Assembly (NCBI RefSeq): GCF_003660105.1
Contig: NZ_CP032823.1
Coordinates: 1,860,001-1,924,000 of the forward strand
Length of the DNA stretch: 64,000 bases
Direction of reading: 5' to 3'
Source of the DNA: Aliarcobacter cryaerophilus ATCC 43158
Lineage (GTDB): Bacteria; Campylobacterota; Campylobacteria; Campylobacterales; Arcobacteraceae
Under the pieces are notes generated by a model. That model had not been told where the DNA came from, ran no database searches, and saw only the letters and a program-made list of their open reading frames with translations. Shown here one piece after another: positions 38,322 to 47,535 of this stretch. The first letter of the stretch is position 1. Each line of letters opens with the position of its first letter. The translations under genes were made by a program, and so were the position numbers.

Positions 38322-38960
38322 CTATTTCTCTTTTACAATTTTTATAGTTCTCATAGGGGGACAATCTCCAAACATTGTACAATCTTGAGATAATCCATGA
38401 ATAAAAGTTGATCTTGCACTTGTTATTACTTTTCCAGTTATATTATCAATAACTCTTGCATTTAAAATCACTTTACCATTTTGTCTTGAGTAAGTTCCAA
38501 CAACAACATAAGTACTAGGAACCTCTTTTTTTAGCTCATGTGGTTTTCTACTTAAAAAATATTCACCCTTATCATTTATAGAAATAGCCATTTGACCTCT
38601 AAATTCAATTAGATTAAACCCTCTATTTGATAACTCATCAATCATACTTTCTCCAACAACTCTTCCAAACTCCGAAGTTGTTTTGAATTGATCTAATCTT
38701 ACAAAAGAAGTTACAATTAATGGCTTGCTTGTATCAAGTTTTTTATTTACCATCATTTGTGTTGCAAGAGAAGCGATAGTTGCTTCTAAACTGTTTTGAA
38801 CTGTGATATTCTCTTGTTTATAGTTTGCAACATTCATACCAGCTTTCATCTGATTTACTTTATCTGATTCGGTTTGAACCTCTTTGTTTTTTTGAGTACA
38901 ACCTGAAAGAATAGTTATAAAACATACAAAAATAGCAAATTTTAAAATCTGTTTTGACAT
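38322..38960 (-). CDS. FlgO-domain lipoprotein
   Basis: A 212-residue lipoprotein with lipobox LSGC (about Cys21) and a FlgO domain: TIASLATQMMVNKKLDTSKPLIVTSFV, FGRVVGESMIDELSNRGFNLIEF and STYVVVGTYSRQNGKVILNARVIDNITGKVI. The C-terminus has two Cys in a DCTMFGDCPPM segment. An AAGGGGATTGTAA sequence lies upstream of the ATG. It is the first of a two-gene leftward operon of related lipoproteins. Flagellar association is by family analogy only. Confidence 0.8.
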   Translation of the reverse strand: MSKQILKFAIFVCFITILSGCTQKNKEVQTESDKVNQMKAGMNVANYKQENITVQNSLEATIASLATQMMVNKKLDTSKPLIVTSFVRLDQFKTTSEFGRVVGESMIDELSNRGFNLIEFRGQMAISINDKGEYFLSRKPHELKKEVPSTYVVVGTYSRQNGKVILNARVIDNITGKVITSARSTFIHGLSQDCTMFGDCPPMRTIKIVKEK

Positions 38961-39192
38961 TTACAATCCCCTTTTTAAATTCCTAAGATTTTATTTAAAA
39001 TTTACTTATATATCCTTTATAAAAGCTTATATAAACGAAAATTCAATATAATAAGCTTCAAATTTGAGTTAAGCTTCATTCTTGAAGCCATTTAGGAATT
39101 ACTACTTTAACATTTTTTTATAAATTGTGTTAAAAGTAGTTAAAAAATATTAGTTCCCTTTTAAATAGGAGCTATTGAAAAAGGATAAATTT
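38961..39192. other. Noncoding divergent region with inverted repeats
   Basis: About 230 bases separate the FlgO-type lipoproteins from the DJ-1 gene. It holds a hairpin GCTTCA-TTCT-TGAAGC, a larger inverted repeat (ACTACTTTAACA at 39101-39112 with TGTTAAAAGTAGT at 39128-39140, one bulge) and a smaller TAGTTCC/GGAGCTA pair before the DJ-1 start. No open frame is convincing. These could be leader structures. Confidence 0.4.
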
Positions 39193-39735
39193 ATGGCAAA
39201 AATTTTAGTTCCAATAGCAAATGGATTTGAAGAGATAGAGGCAATTTCAGTTATTGATATTTGCCGCCGTGCAGGAATCGAAGTTGTAACTGCTGGAGTT
39301 GAAGACAAGATTTTAACAGGTGCTCATAACATAAAAATTGAAATGGATAAAAAAATAACTGAAGTATATTCAAGTGATTTTGATATGATAGTTCTTCCAG
39401 GTGGTCTTCCAAATGCTTTTACTTTAGCAGAAGACAATAATGTACAAAGACTTTTAAAAGAGTTTGAAGAGAAAAACAAAAAAATTGGAGCTATTTGTGC
39501 AGCGCCTTATGCTCTTCACAAAGCTGGAGTTTTAAACCAAAACTATACTTGTTACCCTAGTTTTGAGAAAAAAATAAAAGATGATGGCTACCAAGATGAT
39601 AAAAATGTGGTTACTGACAATAATGTAATTACATCAAGAGGACCAGCAACTGCTATTGATTTTGCACTTGAAATTGTAAAAACTTTAAAAGGTGATGATA
39701 TTTATCACCAAGTTAAAACAGGTCTTCTAGCATAA
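39193..39735 (+). CDS. DJ-1/PfpI family protein
   Basis: A 180-residue DJ-1 fold protein: AKILVPIANGFEEIEAISVIDICRRAG, DFDMIVLPGGLPNAFTLAEDN, IGAICAAPYALHKAG with the nucleophile-elbow Cys, and VITSRGPATAIDFALEIV. The conserved early Glu (FEEIE) is present. Family members act as glyoxalase/deglycase or chaperone-like stress proteins. The ATG at 39193 is chosen because AAGGA lies 7-8 bases upstream; an in-frame TTG at 39175 would place it before that site. Confidence 0.9.
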   Translation: MAKILVPIANGFEEIEAISVIDICRRAGIEVVTAGVEDKILTGAHNIKIEMDKKITEVYSSDFDMIVLPGGLPNAFTLAEDNNVQRLLKEFEEKNKKIGAICAAPYALHKAGVLNQNYTCYPSFEKKIKDDGYQDDKNVVTDNNVITSRGPATAIDFALEIVKTLKGDDIYHQVKTGLLA

Positions 39736-39836
39736 TTAATATAAGCTCTCTTAGGGCTTATATGATATTAATATCTTCTCAATAAAATTTTAGATAAAAT
39801 CTTTACTTAAAAAATAAAATAGAAGATTTATAAAAT

Positions 39837-42800
39837 ATGTCACAAATACCACAATTTACACATTTACACTTACACACAGAATATTCATTACTTGATGGTG
39901 CAAACAAAATAAAACCTCTTGCAAAAAAATTAAAAGAGTTTGGCATGAAAAGTGTTGCTATGACTGACCATGGGAATATGTTTGGTGCAATAGATTTTTA
40001 TAATGCAATGAAAAATGAGGGAATAAAACCAATCATTGGAATGGAAGCATATATTCACAACAGTCAAGATTTAGGAGATAAGACAAATAGACAAAGATTT
40101 CACTTATGCTTATATGCAAAAGATGAGATAGGCTATAAAAATCTTATGTATCTTAGTTCGCAAGCTTATATAAATGGTTTTTACTACTATCCTAGAATAA
40201 ATAAAGAACTTTTAAAAAATCATTCCAAAGGACTTGTTTGTAGTGCTGCTTGTTTACAAGGTGAGGTAAACTGGCATCTAAATACTCAAAATGAGAGAAA
40301 TGTTAAAAATGGTGCAAAAGGATATGAAGAAGCAAAAAAAATAGCGCTTGAATACAAAGAGATATTTGGTGATGATTTTTATTTAGAAATTATGCGACAT
40401 GGTATTGGTGACCAGCATTTTGTAGATGACCAGATTTTAAGAATTTCACAAGAAACTGGAATAAAAGTTGTTGCTACAAATGATACTCACTATTTAGAAC
40501 AAAAAGATGCTGATGCACATGAGGCTTTTATGTGTATTGCTATGAATAAACTTTATGATGACCCAAATAGATTAAGACACAGTGTTCATGAGTTTTATTT
40601 AAAATCTCCTGAGCAGATATATAAACTTTATGCTGATATTCCAGAAGCCATAGAAGCAACTCAAGAAATTGCAGATAAATGCAATTTAACAATTAAATTA
40701 GGAAATCCAACTCCACCAAACTTTAAATTTACAAGAGATAAATTAAAAGAACTAAATATAGAAATCCCTGAACCTCAAAATGAGTATTCTTTGGAAAATG
40801 ATAAGGTTTTATTTGCTCATGAGTGTAGAGTTGGACTTATAGATAGATTAAAACTTGTACCTGAAGATAAACATCAAGAGTACAAAGATAGGCTAGAAAC
40901 AGAGATAGAGATAATTAATAATATGAAGTTTCCAGGATATATGTTAATAGTTTGGGATTTCGTTAAAGTTGCAAAAGATATGCAAATTCCTGTAGGTCCA
41001 GGAAGAGGAAGTGCGGCTGGAAGTTTAGTTGCATATAGTTTAAAGATTACAGATATAGACCCTATTCCTTATGGTTTACTTTTTGAAAGATTCCTAAATC
41101 CAGAAAGAGTATCAATGCCCGATATTGATATGGACTTTTGCCAAAGTCGTCGTGGTGAAATTATTGATTATGTTGTAAATCAGTATGGAAGAGCAAACGT
41201 TGCACAAATTATCACATTTGGTAAACTTCTAGCAAAAGGAGTTATAAGAGATGTTGCAAGAGTTTTAGATATGCCTTATGCAAAAGCTGATGCTATGGCA
41301 AAACTAATTCCAGATGAGTTGGGAATTGATTTGAAAAACTCTTGGGAAAAAGAGCCAAAGATAAAAGAACTTTGTGAAACAGACCCACTAGCAGCTAGAG
41401 TTTGGGAATATGCTCTTGCACTTGAAGGATTAAATAGAAATGCTGGAACTCATGCAGCTGGAGTAGTTATCTCAAATGAGCCACTTTGGAATAAGACTCC
41501 ACTTTTTAAACCAAGTGGACTTGACACACTTGCAACTCAATACAATGGAAAATATATTGAAGATGTAGATTTGATTAAGTTCGACTTTTTAGGACTTAAA
41601 ACTCTTACAGTTATTAATGAAGCTTTAAAACTAATAGAGCAAAGACATGGTAGAAAAATAGATTTTGCAACTGTTGATGTAAATGATAAAGGTGTTTATG
41701 ATTTAATACAAACTGGAGATACTTTAGGATTATTTCAAATAGAATCAGATGGTATGCAAGATTTATGTAAAAGATTAAAACCATCAAATTTTGAGGATAT
41801 TGTAGCCGTTCTTGCGCTTTATAGACCAGGACCTATGGAATCTGGAATGCTAAATGACTTTATAGAAAGAAAACACGGAAGGGCAAAGATTGATTATTTC
41901 CATGATGAGCTAGAAATTGCACTAAAACCTATTTTGGAAAATACTTATGGAGTTATTGTTTATCAAGAGCAAGTTATGCAAATTGTTCAAAGTGTAGGAG
42001 GTTTCTCTCTAGGAGGAGCCGATTTAGTAAGACGTGCTATGGGTAAAAAAATCAAAGAGGAAATGGATAAACTAAAAGGTCAATTCGCAGATGGTGCAGT
42101 AGAAAAAGGTTTTACAAAAGCCTATGCAGAAGAGCTTTTTGATTTAATTGTAAAATTTGCTGGATATGGATTTAATAAATCTCACTCAGCTGCATATGCT
42201 TTGATTACTTTTTATACATCTTACTTAAAATGTTACTACACAGCCGAATTTATGGCAGCACTTTTAACACTTGAAAAAGATAATACAGATAAAGTTGTAA
42301 GATATGTTGATGAAGTAAAAAGATTAGGACTTGAACTATTCCCACCTGATATAAATAAATCAGATTTAGTATTTGCAGCAAGGGTAGTAGATGATAGAGA
42401 AGTTGTTATGTTTGGAATGGGTGCAATCAAAGGTGCTGGAGATGTTGCTATAAACTCAATATTAAATGCAAGAGAAGAGGGAAATTTTGCCAATTTATCA
42501 GACTTTGTATCAAGAATAGATGCTAGTAAAGTTAATAAAAGAGTTATAGAATCTTTAGCAAAAGCAGGTGTTTTTGATAGTTTTGGATATTCAAGAAATG
42601 CTCTTTTAAGTCAAATAGAAAAAATAGTTGATGGTGCTTCAAAAGCTTCAAATGCAAAAAAAATGTCATCTGGTTCTCTATTTGGAGATAGCACAGAGCT
42701 TACAAGTATAGAAATTGAACTTGATAATTTACCTGAATATTCAAAAAAAGAGATTTTAGAACTTGAAAAAGCAAGTCTTGGTTTTTATGTTTCAGGTCAT

Positions 42801-43400
42801 CCTCTTGATGAGTACAAAGATAAAATAGAAAAAATAAACTATACTTTATCTTCACAAATAGATGAGTTAGCAGATGGTAGCCAGATTTTGATTGTTGGAA
42901 AGATTGAAACAATATCTGAGAAAATATCAAAAAAAGGTTCTAAATTTGGAATTGTATCAATTTTGGATTTTCATGGAACTGTTGAATTTATGTTATTTGA
43001 GGATAAATTAAAAGATCTTCAAGAGAATTTTGATTTAAATGAACCAATAGCTTTTAAAGTTAGAATCTCAAAAAATGACCAATTTACAAGAATGAGTGTT
43101 TTAAAAATAGAGACTATTTTTGATGCTCAAAAAGAGAAAATAAAAATTAAAGCAAAAGAGATAATAGAACCGCCATTAACTATTGCTCTTCCATTTTCAG
43201 AAGATGAAAACTCTATTTACAGCCTATTTGATTTAGTAATAAATAATCAAGGTAAAAGAGAATTAAAAGTAATAATAAAATCAAAATTAGCAGACTTAGA
43301 GCTTGAAAGTGGTATAAAAGTATCAAATGCAGTTGAAAAACTAATTCACAATATAAAAGGAGCATATATAATAGATGATGAAAATTCTTCTAACAAATGA
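39837..43400 (+). CDS. dnaE: DNA polymerase III alpha subunit
   Basis: The replicative polymerase, 1187 residues. It starts with the PHP domain (FTHLHLHTEYSLLDGANK, VAMTDHGNMFGAIDFY), followed by the C-family polymerase core with the catalytic MPDIDMDF (near residue 430), GPGRGSAAGSLVAYSL and YRPGPMESGM. The helix-hairpin-helix and OB-fold region lies near the C-terminus (QILIVGKIETISEKISKKG). Length is normal for the family. The end overlaps surE by 26 bases. Confidence 0.97.
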   Translation: MSQIPQFTHLHLHTEYSLLDGANKIKPLAKKLKEFGMKSVAMTDHGNMFGAIDFYNAMKNEGIKPIIGMEAYIHNSQDLGDKTNRQRFHLCLYAKDEIGYKNLMYLSSQAYINGFYYYPRINKELLKNHSKGLVCSAACLQGEVNWHLNTQNERNVKNGAKGYEEAKKIALEYKEIFGDDFYLEIMRHGIGDQHFVDDQILRISQETGIKVVATNDTHYLEQKDADAHEAFMCIAMNKLYDDPNRLRHSVHEFYLKSPEQIYKLYADIPEAIEATQEIADKCNLTIKLGNPTPPNFKFTRDKLKELNIEIPEPQNEYSLENDKVLFAHECRVGLIDRLKLVPEDKHQEYKDRLETEIEIINNMKFPGYMLIVWDFVKVAKDMQIPVGPGRGSAAGSLVAYSLKITDIDPIPYGLLFERFLNPERVSMPDIDMDFCQSRRGEIIDYVVNQYGRANVAQIITFGKLLAKGVIRDVARVLDMPYAKADAMAKLIPDELGIDLKNSWEKEPKIKELCETDPLAARVWEYALALEGLNRNAGTHAAGVVISNEPLWNKTPLFKPSGLDTLATQYNGKYIEDVDLIKFDFLGLKTLTVINEALKLIEQRHGRKIDFATVDVNDKGVYDLIQTGDTLGLFQIESDGMQDLCKRLKPSNFEDIVAVLALYRPGPMESGMLNDFIERKHGRAKIDYFHDELEIALKPILENTYGVIVYQEQVMQIVQSVGGFSLGGADLVRRAMGKKIKEEMDKLKGQFADGAVEKGFTKAYAEELFDLIVKFAGYGFNKSHSAAYALITFYTSYLKCYYTAEFMAALLTLEKDNTDKVVRYVDEVKRLGLELFPPDINKSDLVFAARVVDDREVVMFGMGAIKGAGDVAINSILNAREEGNFANLSDFVSRIDASKVNKRVIESLAKAGVFDSFGYSRNALLSQIEKIVDGASKASNAKKMSSGSLFGDSTELTSIEIELDNLPEYSKKEILELEKASLGFYVSGHPLDEYKDKIEKINYTLSSQIDELADGSQILIVGKIETISEKISKKGSKFGIVSILDFHGTVEFMLFEDKLKDLQENFDLNEPIAFKVRISKNDQFTRMSVLKIETIFDAQKEKIKIKAKEIIEPPLTIALPFSEDENSIYSLFDLVINNQGKRELKVIIKSKLADLELESGIKVSNAVEKLIHNIKGAYIIDDENSSNK

Positions 43401-44163
43401 TGATGGATACGATGCAGTTGGTCTAAAAGCTTTGATAAAAGCTTTAACACCAATAGCAAAAGTTATGGTAGTTGCACCTGCAAAAAATAAATCAGCATGT
43501 GGTCACTCTTTAACCTTGGATAAGCCATTAAGACTTATAAGTGTTGATGATGAGTACTATAAAATAGATGATGCAACACCAACAGATTGTATATACCTAT
43601 CTTTAGGGCATCTTTTTAAAAATGGTTACCGACCTGATTTAGTAATAAGTGGTATAAATATCGGTGCAAATATGGGAGAAGATATCACATATAGTGGAAC
43701 AGCAAGTGCCGCAATGGAAGCTGTAATTCATGGAGTTCCAGCAATTGCTGTATCACAAGTTTGTGAAGATATGTGTAGAAGTATTGTTGTTGATTGGAAC
43801 TTTGAACTAGCTTGTAAGGTAATTTTAGAACTTGTAACTAGAATAGAAAATGGCTCTTTTCCACTAGCTGAAAGAAAGTTTTTAAATGTTAATATTCCAC
43901 CTTTAAAAACAAAAGATTGTAAAGGTGTAAAAATCACAAAGGCTGGATATAGAGTGTATGGAAATGATGCACATAGACATACAAATCCAAGGGGTGAAGA
44001 GTACTACTGGATTGGACTTCATCCATTAAGCTGGAAACCTAGTCTTGATAACTCTTGTGATTTTGAAGCTATAAAAAATGGCTATGTATCAATAAGCCCA
44101 ATAATGTTAGATATGACATCACATAGCGATATAAAAAATTTAGAAAATTGGCTAGAAAACTAA
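43375..44163 (+). CDS. surE: 5'-nucleotidase SurE
   Basis: Metal-dependent nucleoside 5'-monophosphate phosphatase of 262 residues. The N-terminal KILLTNDDGYDAVGLKAL holds the metal-binding Asp pair, and VVAPAKNKSACGHSLTLDKPLRL, SGINIGANMGEDITYSGTASAAMEA follow. The gene starts inside the last 26 bases of dnaE; two ATG codons lie in tandem at 43375 and 43378, with AAAGGAG about 12 bases earlier. Either start is possible. Confidence 0.94.
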   Translation: MMKILLTNDDGYDAVGLKALIKALTPIAKVMVVAPAKNKSACGHSLTLDKPLRLISVDDEYYKIDDATPTDCIYLSLGHLFKNGYRPDLVISGINIGANMGEDITYSGTASAAMEAVIHGVPAIAVSQVCEDMCRSIVVDWNFELACKVILELVTRIENGSFPLAERKFLNVNIPPLKTKDCKGVKITKAGYRVYGNDAHRHTNPRGEEYYWIGLHPLSWKPSLDNSCDFEAIKNGYVSISPIMLDMTSHSDIKNLENWLEN

Positions 44164-44196
44164 AAAGAAAAAATTAAAAAAAGGAAAGATTAAACT

Positions 44197-44460
44197 ATGA
44201 ATTTCACAAATTCAATTACAAAACACATAACAAAACTTGTAGGAACTCTAAAAAGTGAAGATGAACTTCAAGAAATATTAAAAAGAAAATTTACAAAAAG
44301 GGAGTACAAAACTTTTATAGCTTTTGAAGAAGGCAAAAATATAGATGAAATAAAAACTCTTTTAAAAGAAGAAGATACAAAAGAGGTAGAAAAAATCTAT
44401 CAAACTGCTATCAAAAAATTAAATCAAGAGATATTAAAAAGGGAGTTAGTAGATTTATAA
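44197..44460 (+). CDS. Small charged hypothetical protein (87 aa)
   Basis: A helical, Lys/Glu-rich protein with a good AAGGAAAG site before the ATG. A KRKFTKREYKTFIAFEEGKN segment in the middle may be a helix-turn-helix core, but this is not convincing. It follows surE by 33 bases and faces the convergent DUF493 gene 4 bases away. I do not recognise the family. The start and reading frame look genuine from spacing and codon use. Confidence 0.6.
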   Translation: MNFTNSITKHITKLVGTLKSEDELQEILKRKFTKREYKTFIAFEEGKNIDEIKTLLKEEDTKEVEKIYQTAIKKLNQEILKRELVDL

Positions 44461-44464
44461 AAAT

Positions 44465-44728
44465 CTACAACACCATTTTTATATCACAATGCTCACCAAA
44501 AAGTCTAAAAATCTCAGTTCTATCATCATCATTGTGAACTAATATCTCTAAGTTGTAACTTTTAAATTTACCTTTTGAGCTAGTTTTTGAAGGTTTTAAG
44601 TTATGTTCTCGTTCAAAAATAACCTCTTTTACACTTTTCTTAATATCACAAGTTTCCAGCACAACAAGTTTGTATTCCCAACTACAAGGGTAGTTTAACT
44701 CTAATTTTTTATCACTTAAATCTATCAT
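44465..44728 (-). CDS. DUF493 (YbeD-like) family protein
   Basis: An 87-residue protein: [59 protein letters not shown]. The beta-alpha-beta ACT-like pattern and SSKGKF-SYNLEI block match DUF493. Members are small regulatory-type proteins. The start overlaps the moaC stop by 4 bases (ATGA). Confidence 0.82.
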   Translation of the reverse strand: MIDLSDKKLELNYPCSWEYKLVVLETCDIKKSVKEVIFEREHNLKPSKTSSKGKFKSYNLEILVHNDDDRTEIFRLFGEHCDIKMVL

Positions 44729-45195
44729 CTTTTAAAATCTCCACTTTTTCCACCGCTTTTACTTTCAAGCTGAATATCTGAAATTATCATACTTTTATCA
44801 ATAGCTTTTACCATATCATAAATTGTAAGAAGTCCAACACTAACACCTGTTAAAGCTTCCATCTCAACACCTGTTTGTCCATTTAGTTTTGCTGTAACAA
44901 AAAGTTTAAAACTATTTGTTTGGGGAAACTCTTCTATATCACAATTAATTCCACTCAAAAGTAGAGGATGACACATAGGTATTAATTCGCTTGTCTTTTT
45001 TGTACCCATAATTGCTGCTATTACTGCTGTTTGTAAAACTGGACCTTTTTTTACAACATTTCCAATAATTGCATCATAAGCTTCTTTACTCATAGTAATC
45101 TTTCCACTTGCAACTGCAATTCTATGTGTCTCATTTTTTCCTGAAACATCTACCATTTTTGGTCTATTATTATCATCAATATGTGTTAAGTTCAT
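44725..45195 (-). CDS. moaC: Cyclic pyranopterin monophosphate synthase MoaC
   Basis: Second enzyme of molybdenum cofactor synthesis, 156 residues. [50 protein letters not shown] (with the conserved His/Lys cluster), [20 protein letters not shown] and the KSGGKSGDF tail are diagnostic. It precedes DUF493 in a two-gene leftward operon. Confidence 0.95.
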   Translation of the reverse strand: MNLTHIDDNNRPKMVDVSGKNETHRIAVASGKITMSKEAYDAIIGNVVKKGPVLQTAVIAAIMGTKKTSELIPMCHPLLLSGINCDIEEFPQTNSFKLFVTAKLNGQTGVEMEALTGVSVGLLTIYDMVKAIDKSMIISDIQLESKSGGKSGDFKR

Positions 45196-45308
45196 AATAT
45201 ATTCCTTAATATTTAAAAAATTATTCTATTCTAATATAGATTAAATAGGAATTAAGTTTATTTAATTATAATCCAAGCTCAAATTTAAAAAGAAAGTGGG
45301 TGATTTTA

Positions 45309-45521
45309 GTGCCAGGCATTAAAGTTAGAGATAATGAATCTTTTGACGAAGCGTATAGAAGATTTAAAAAGCAATGTGATAGAAACCTTATAGTTACAGA
45401 AACAAGAGCTAGAAGATATTTTGAACCAATGACTGAAATCAGAAAAAAACAAAAAATTTCTGCTAGAAAGAAAATGCTTAAAAAATTATATATGCTTAGA
45501 AGATACGAATCTAGGTTATAA
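45309..45521 (+). CDS. rpsU: 30S ribosomal protein S21
   Basis: A 70-residue basic protein: [20 protein letters not shown], then [19 protein letters not shown] and a C-terminal [10 protein letters not shown]. Start at GTG 45309, which gives the family-standard MPGIKV beginning; a GTG at 45300 would add three residues and overlaps the GGGTG ribosome-binding site. S21 contacts the 3' end of 16S rRNA during initiation. A terminator follows. Confidence 0.94.
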   Translation: MPGIKVRDNESFDEAYRRFKKQCDRNLIVTETRARRYFEPMTEIRKKQKISARKKMLKKLYMLRRYESRL

Positions 45522-45540
45522 GATTTATTATTTTCCAAGT

Positions 45541-45570
45541 AAAAGCCCAGTTCTTAGGAATTGGGCTTTT
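45541..45570. terminator. Bidirectional terminator, rpsU/zupT
   Basis: AAAAGCCCA pairs with TGGGCTTTT, continued by a G-U pair and TTC/GAA around a TTAG loop. A U-run follows rightward, and the AAAA arm provides one leftward. Confidence 0.9.
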
Positions 45571-45574
45571 TTAT

Positions 45575-46420
45575 TTAGATAAACTTAAACAATACAAGGC
45601 TTATAGCCATTACAAACATTCCCAAAGATATTCCAACTATTGTTGTGTGAGCATTTCCATAAACTCTTGATGCTGGTAAAAGTTCATCAAAAGAGATATA
45701 AACCATAATTCCAGCAACAATTCCAAAAACAATTGCCAAAGTAGATGCACCCATAAAAGGAAGAAGCAAGAAAAACCCAATAACAGCACCAAGTGGCTCT
45801 GCAAGTCCAGAAAGTGTTGCATACCAAAATGCTTTTTTCTTCTCTCCAGTTGCGTGATAAATTGGTAAAGATACTGCCATTCCTTCTGGAATATTGTGAA
45901 TAGCAATTGCAAATGCGATTGTAATACCAACTGTTGGGTTTTCCAAAGCTGAAACAAATGTAGCAAAACCTTCTGGAAAGTTGTGAATTGCTATTGCGAT
46001 TGCTGTGAAAATTCCTGTTCTTCTTAGCTTTGAATTTCTTATTAGTGAAGCTTTTGTATCAGGTTTTAACTCTTGAAGCTGATTGTCACTTTTTGGCTCG
46101 TGTGGATTTAAATCTTCTGGTATTATCTTATCTATAAAGGCTGTTAAAATTATTCCTATAAAAAAGCAAATAATTGTCAAAACCTCGCCCGTAATAGGAC
46201 TTGAATATATTTGTGTAAAAGATTCTCTTGATTTAACTAAAATCTCCATAAACGATACATAAATCATAACTCCAGCAGAAAATCCCATACCAATTGATAG
46301 CAAAAAGTAGTTATCTTTTTTTGAGAAAAATGCCAAAATAGCACCAATAGATGTAGCAAATCCTGCCAAAAAAGTAAGCATTGCAGCAAAAAGGAATGTT
46401 TCTAGTGAGATGTCTTGCAT
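45575..46420 (-). CDS. zupT: ZIP family divalent metal transporter
   Basis: Inner-membrane importer of zinc and related metals, 281 residues with about eight hydrophobic helices. The paired metal-site helices are IAIAIHNFPEGFATFVSALENP and AIAIHNIPEGMAVSLPIY. GMGFSAGVMIYVSFMEIL forms another conserved helix. A polar loop with PEDLNPHEPKSDNQ lies in the middle. The leftward gene ends against the rpsU terminator. Confidence 0.92.
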   Translation of the reverse strand: MQDISLETFLFAAMLTFLAGFATSIGAILAFFSKKDNYFLLSIGMGFSAGVMIYVSFMEILVKSRESFTQIYSSPITGEVLTIICFFIGIILTAFIDKIIPEDLNPHEPKSDNQLQELKPDTKASLIRNSKLRRTGIFTAIAIAIHNFPEGFATFVSALENPTVGITIAFAIAIHNIPEGMAVSLPIYHATGEKKKAFWYATLSGLAEPLGAVIGFFLLLPFMGASTLAIVFGIVAGIMVYISFDELLPASRVYGNAHTTIVGISLGMFVMAISLVLFKFI

Positions 46421-46525
46421 AAATTACCTATGATTTATTTTTTAAAGTTTGTATTGTAGCATATTTGATTTTTAGACTTCTAGCTTATTTAAAATCTCAT
46501 CTAAATTTAAAGATTTCAAACTCAT

Positions 46526-47188
46526 CTATTTTGAAATTGTTGAAGTGTAGATTATAAAATTTATATTTGGATACTTACTAAACAAAGTAAAAACCGTATC
46601 ATCTATATAGTTATCTATCAAAACTATTTCACTCTTTGCAAGTTTTAGTAAATCATTTACAAAGCTGTAAGAATCGTAAATTTGTCCATCAAAAAAAATG
46701 TTTTGCACTGGAATATTGTTTTTATCTTCTAAGACTTTAAATAGTGTATTAAAATTTTTATCATGGATTGTTAAGCGGTTTTCTATTCTTTCAAATCTCT
46801 CAAACAAAGCTATATTTTGAGAGATTAGTTTTCGCATTTCGACAAAAGCTCTAATAATTTTTATACTAACATTTACAGCAACTTCACTTCTTAAAACAGC
46901 ACTAAACATTGAAACACCTTGTTCTGTAAAAGCAAAAGGTTTTGCTCCTCCTAGATACTTTTTTGATGGTATCACAAATTGTGATACCAGAGAATCTATT
47001 TCTTTATCTGTAAGCTCAAACATAAAATCAGGTGGAAATCTATCTATATTTCTCTTTACGGCTTGTTTTAAAGCCCTATTTTCAACACCATAAAGCTCTG
47101 CTAAATCTCTATCCAACATAACTTGCATATTTCGTATAGTGTAGATTTTATCTTTTATACTGTTTTCATTTATGATTAAATCTTGCAT
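46526..47188 (-). CDS. ORF6N (KilA-N-like) domain protein, shortened at the C-terminus
   Basis: An ORF6N DNA-binding domain fills the N-terminal half: VMLDRDLAELYGVENRALKQ, RNIDRFPPDFMFELT, YLGGAKPFAFTEQGVSMFSAVLRS. Such proteins are common in prophages and beside type I restriction loci. The second half has a nuclease-like IVLIDNYIDDTVFTLFSKY segment that usually continues, but here it ends at FIIYTSTISK. The ATG at 47188 is preceded by AAGGAAAC; a longer in-frame start at 47227 is weaker. The gene lies just outside the mobile element. Confidence 0.75.
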   Translation of the reverse strand: MQDLIINENSIKDKIYTIRNMQVMLDRDLAELYGVENRALKQAVKRNIDRFPPDFMFELTDKEIDSLVSQFVIPSKKYLGGAKPFAFTEQGVSMFSAVLRSEVAVNVSIKIIRAFVEMRKLISQNIALFERFERIENRLTIHDKNFNTLFKVLEDKNNIPVQNIFFDGQIYDSYSFVNDLLKLAKSEIVLIDNYIDDTVFTLFSKYPNINFIIYTSTISK

Positions 47189-47355
47189 TTTGTTTCCTTG
47201 CTTGAAAGATTTTTTAAATCTTAGCAAAAGAGAGTAAAAATATAAAGGAATATTGCAATTTGTAATTAAATTTGATTTTTATATTTTAAAGTTGATTGAA
47301 AGCCTATTTTATCGAATTGCTTAGATTGTATTAGAGTAAGTTAAATTATTGAATG

Positions 47356-47366
47356 GCCTGGTAGGA
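47356..47366 (+). repeat. Left att-like repeat (11 bp)
   Basis: GCCTGGTAGGA matches 54881-54891 inside the tRNA-Arg acceptor/T arm. The terminal bases of the tRNA (TGGTAC on this strand) are not repeated here, so the chromosomal side may have decayed or the true boundary may differ. Confidence 0.55.
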
Positions 47367-47427
47367 ATAGAAAAACTATCAACTAATAACATTATTTACG
47401 TTACTCCTGATATATTGAAATATTATA

Positions 47428-47447
47428 ACGACCCAGTTTACGACCCA
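47428..47447 (+). repeat. Left arm-type sites: two ACGACCCA copies
   Basis: ACGACCCA at 47428-47435 and 47440-47447, 12 bases apart. The same octamer recurs at the right border, and the second copy shares the wider TTTACGACCCA-TTTA context. They look like integrase arm-binding sites. Confidence 0.55.
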
Positions 47448-47535
47448 CTTTAATATTTTGTATGTAAATTCTAAATATTTTATGATTTGATTATATTAAA
47501 AAAAGGGTTAAAATAAAACCCTTAATTGTATCTTT

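Larger units (their letters stand above)
47228..47535. other. Noncoding left border region of the mobile element
   Basis: No gene is apparent in these 308 bases. The region holds a TTAGATTGTATTAGA copy (47321-47335) that recurs near the right border, an 11-base match to the tRNA-Arg 3' region (47356-47366), two ACGACCCA sites (47428, 47440) and a TCTAAATATTTTATG block (47470-47484) inverted at the right end. Confidence 0.6.

Noticed and set aside
45300-45521. S21 starting at GTG 45300
   Set aside because: It adds three residues not found in the family and overlaps the likely ribosome-binding site; GTG 45309 gives the standard N-terminus.
46481-46531. MSLKSLNLDEILNKLEV as a remnant of a type I restriction gene
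   Set aside because: The fragment is too short to assign. ORF6N genes often sit near such loci, but no other restriction gene is visible.
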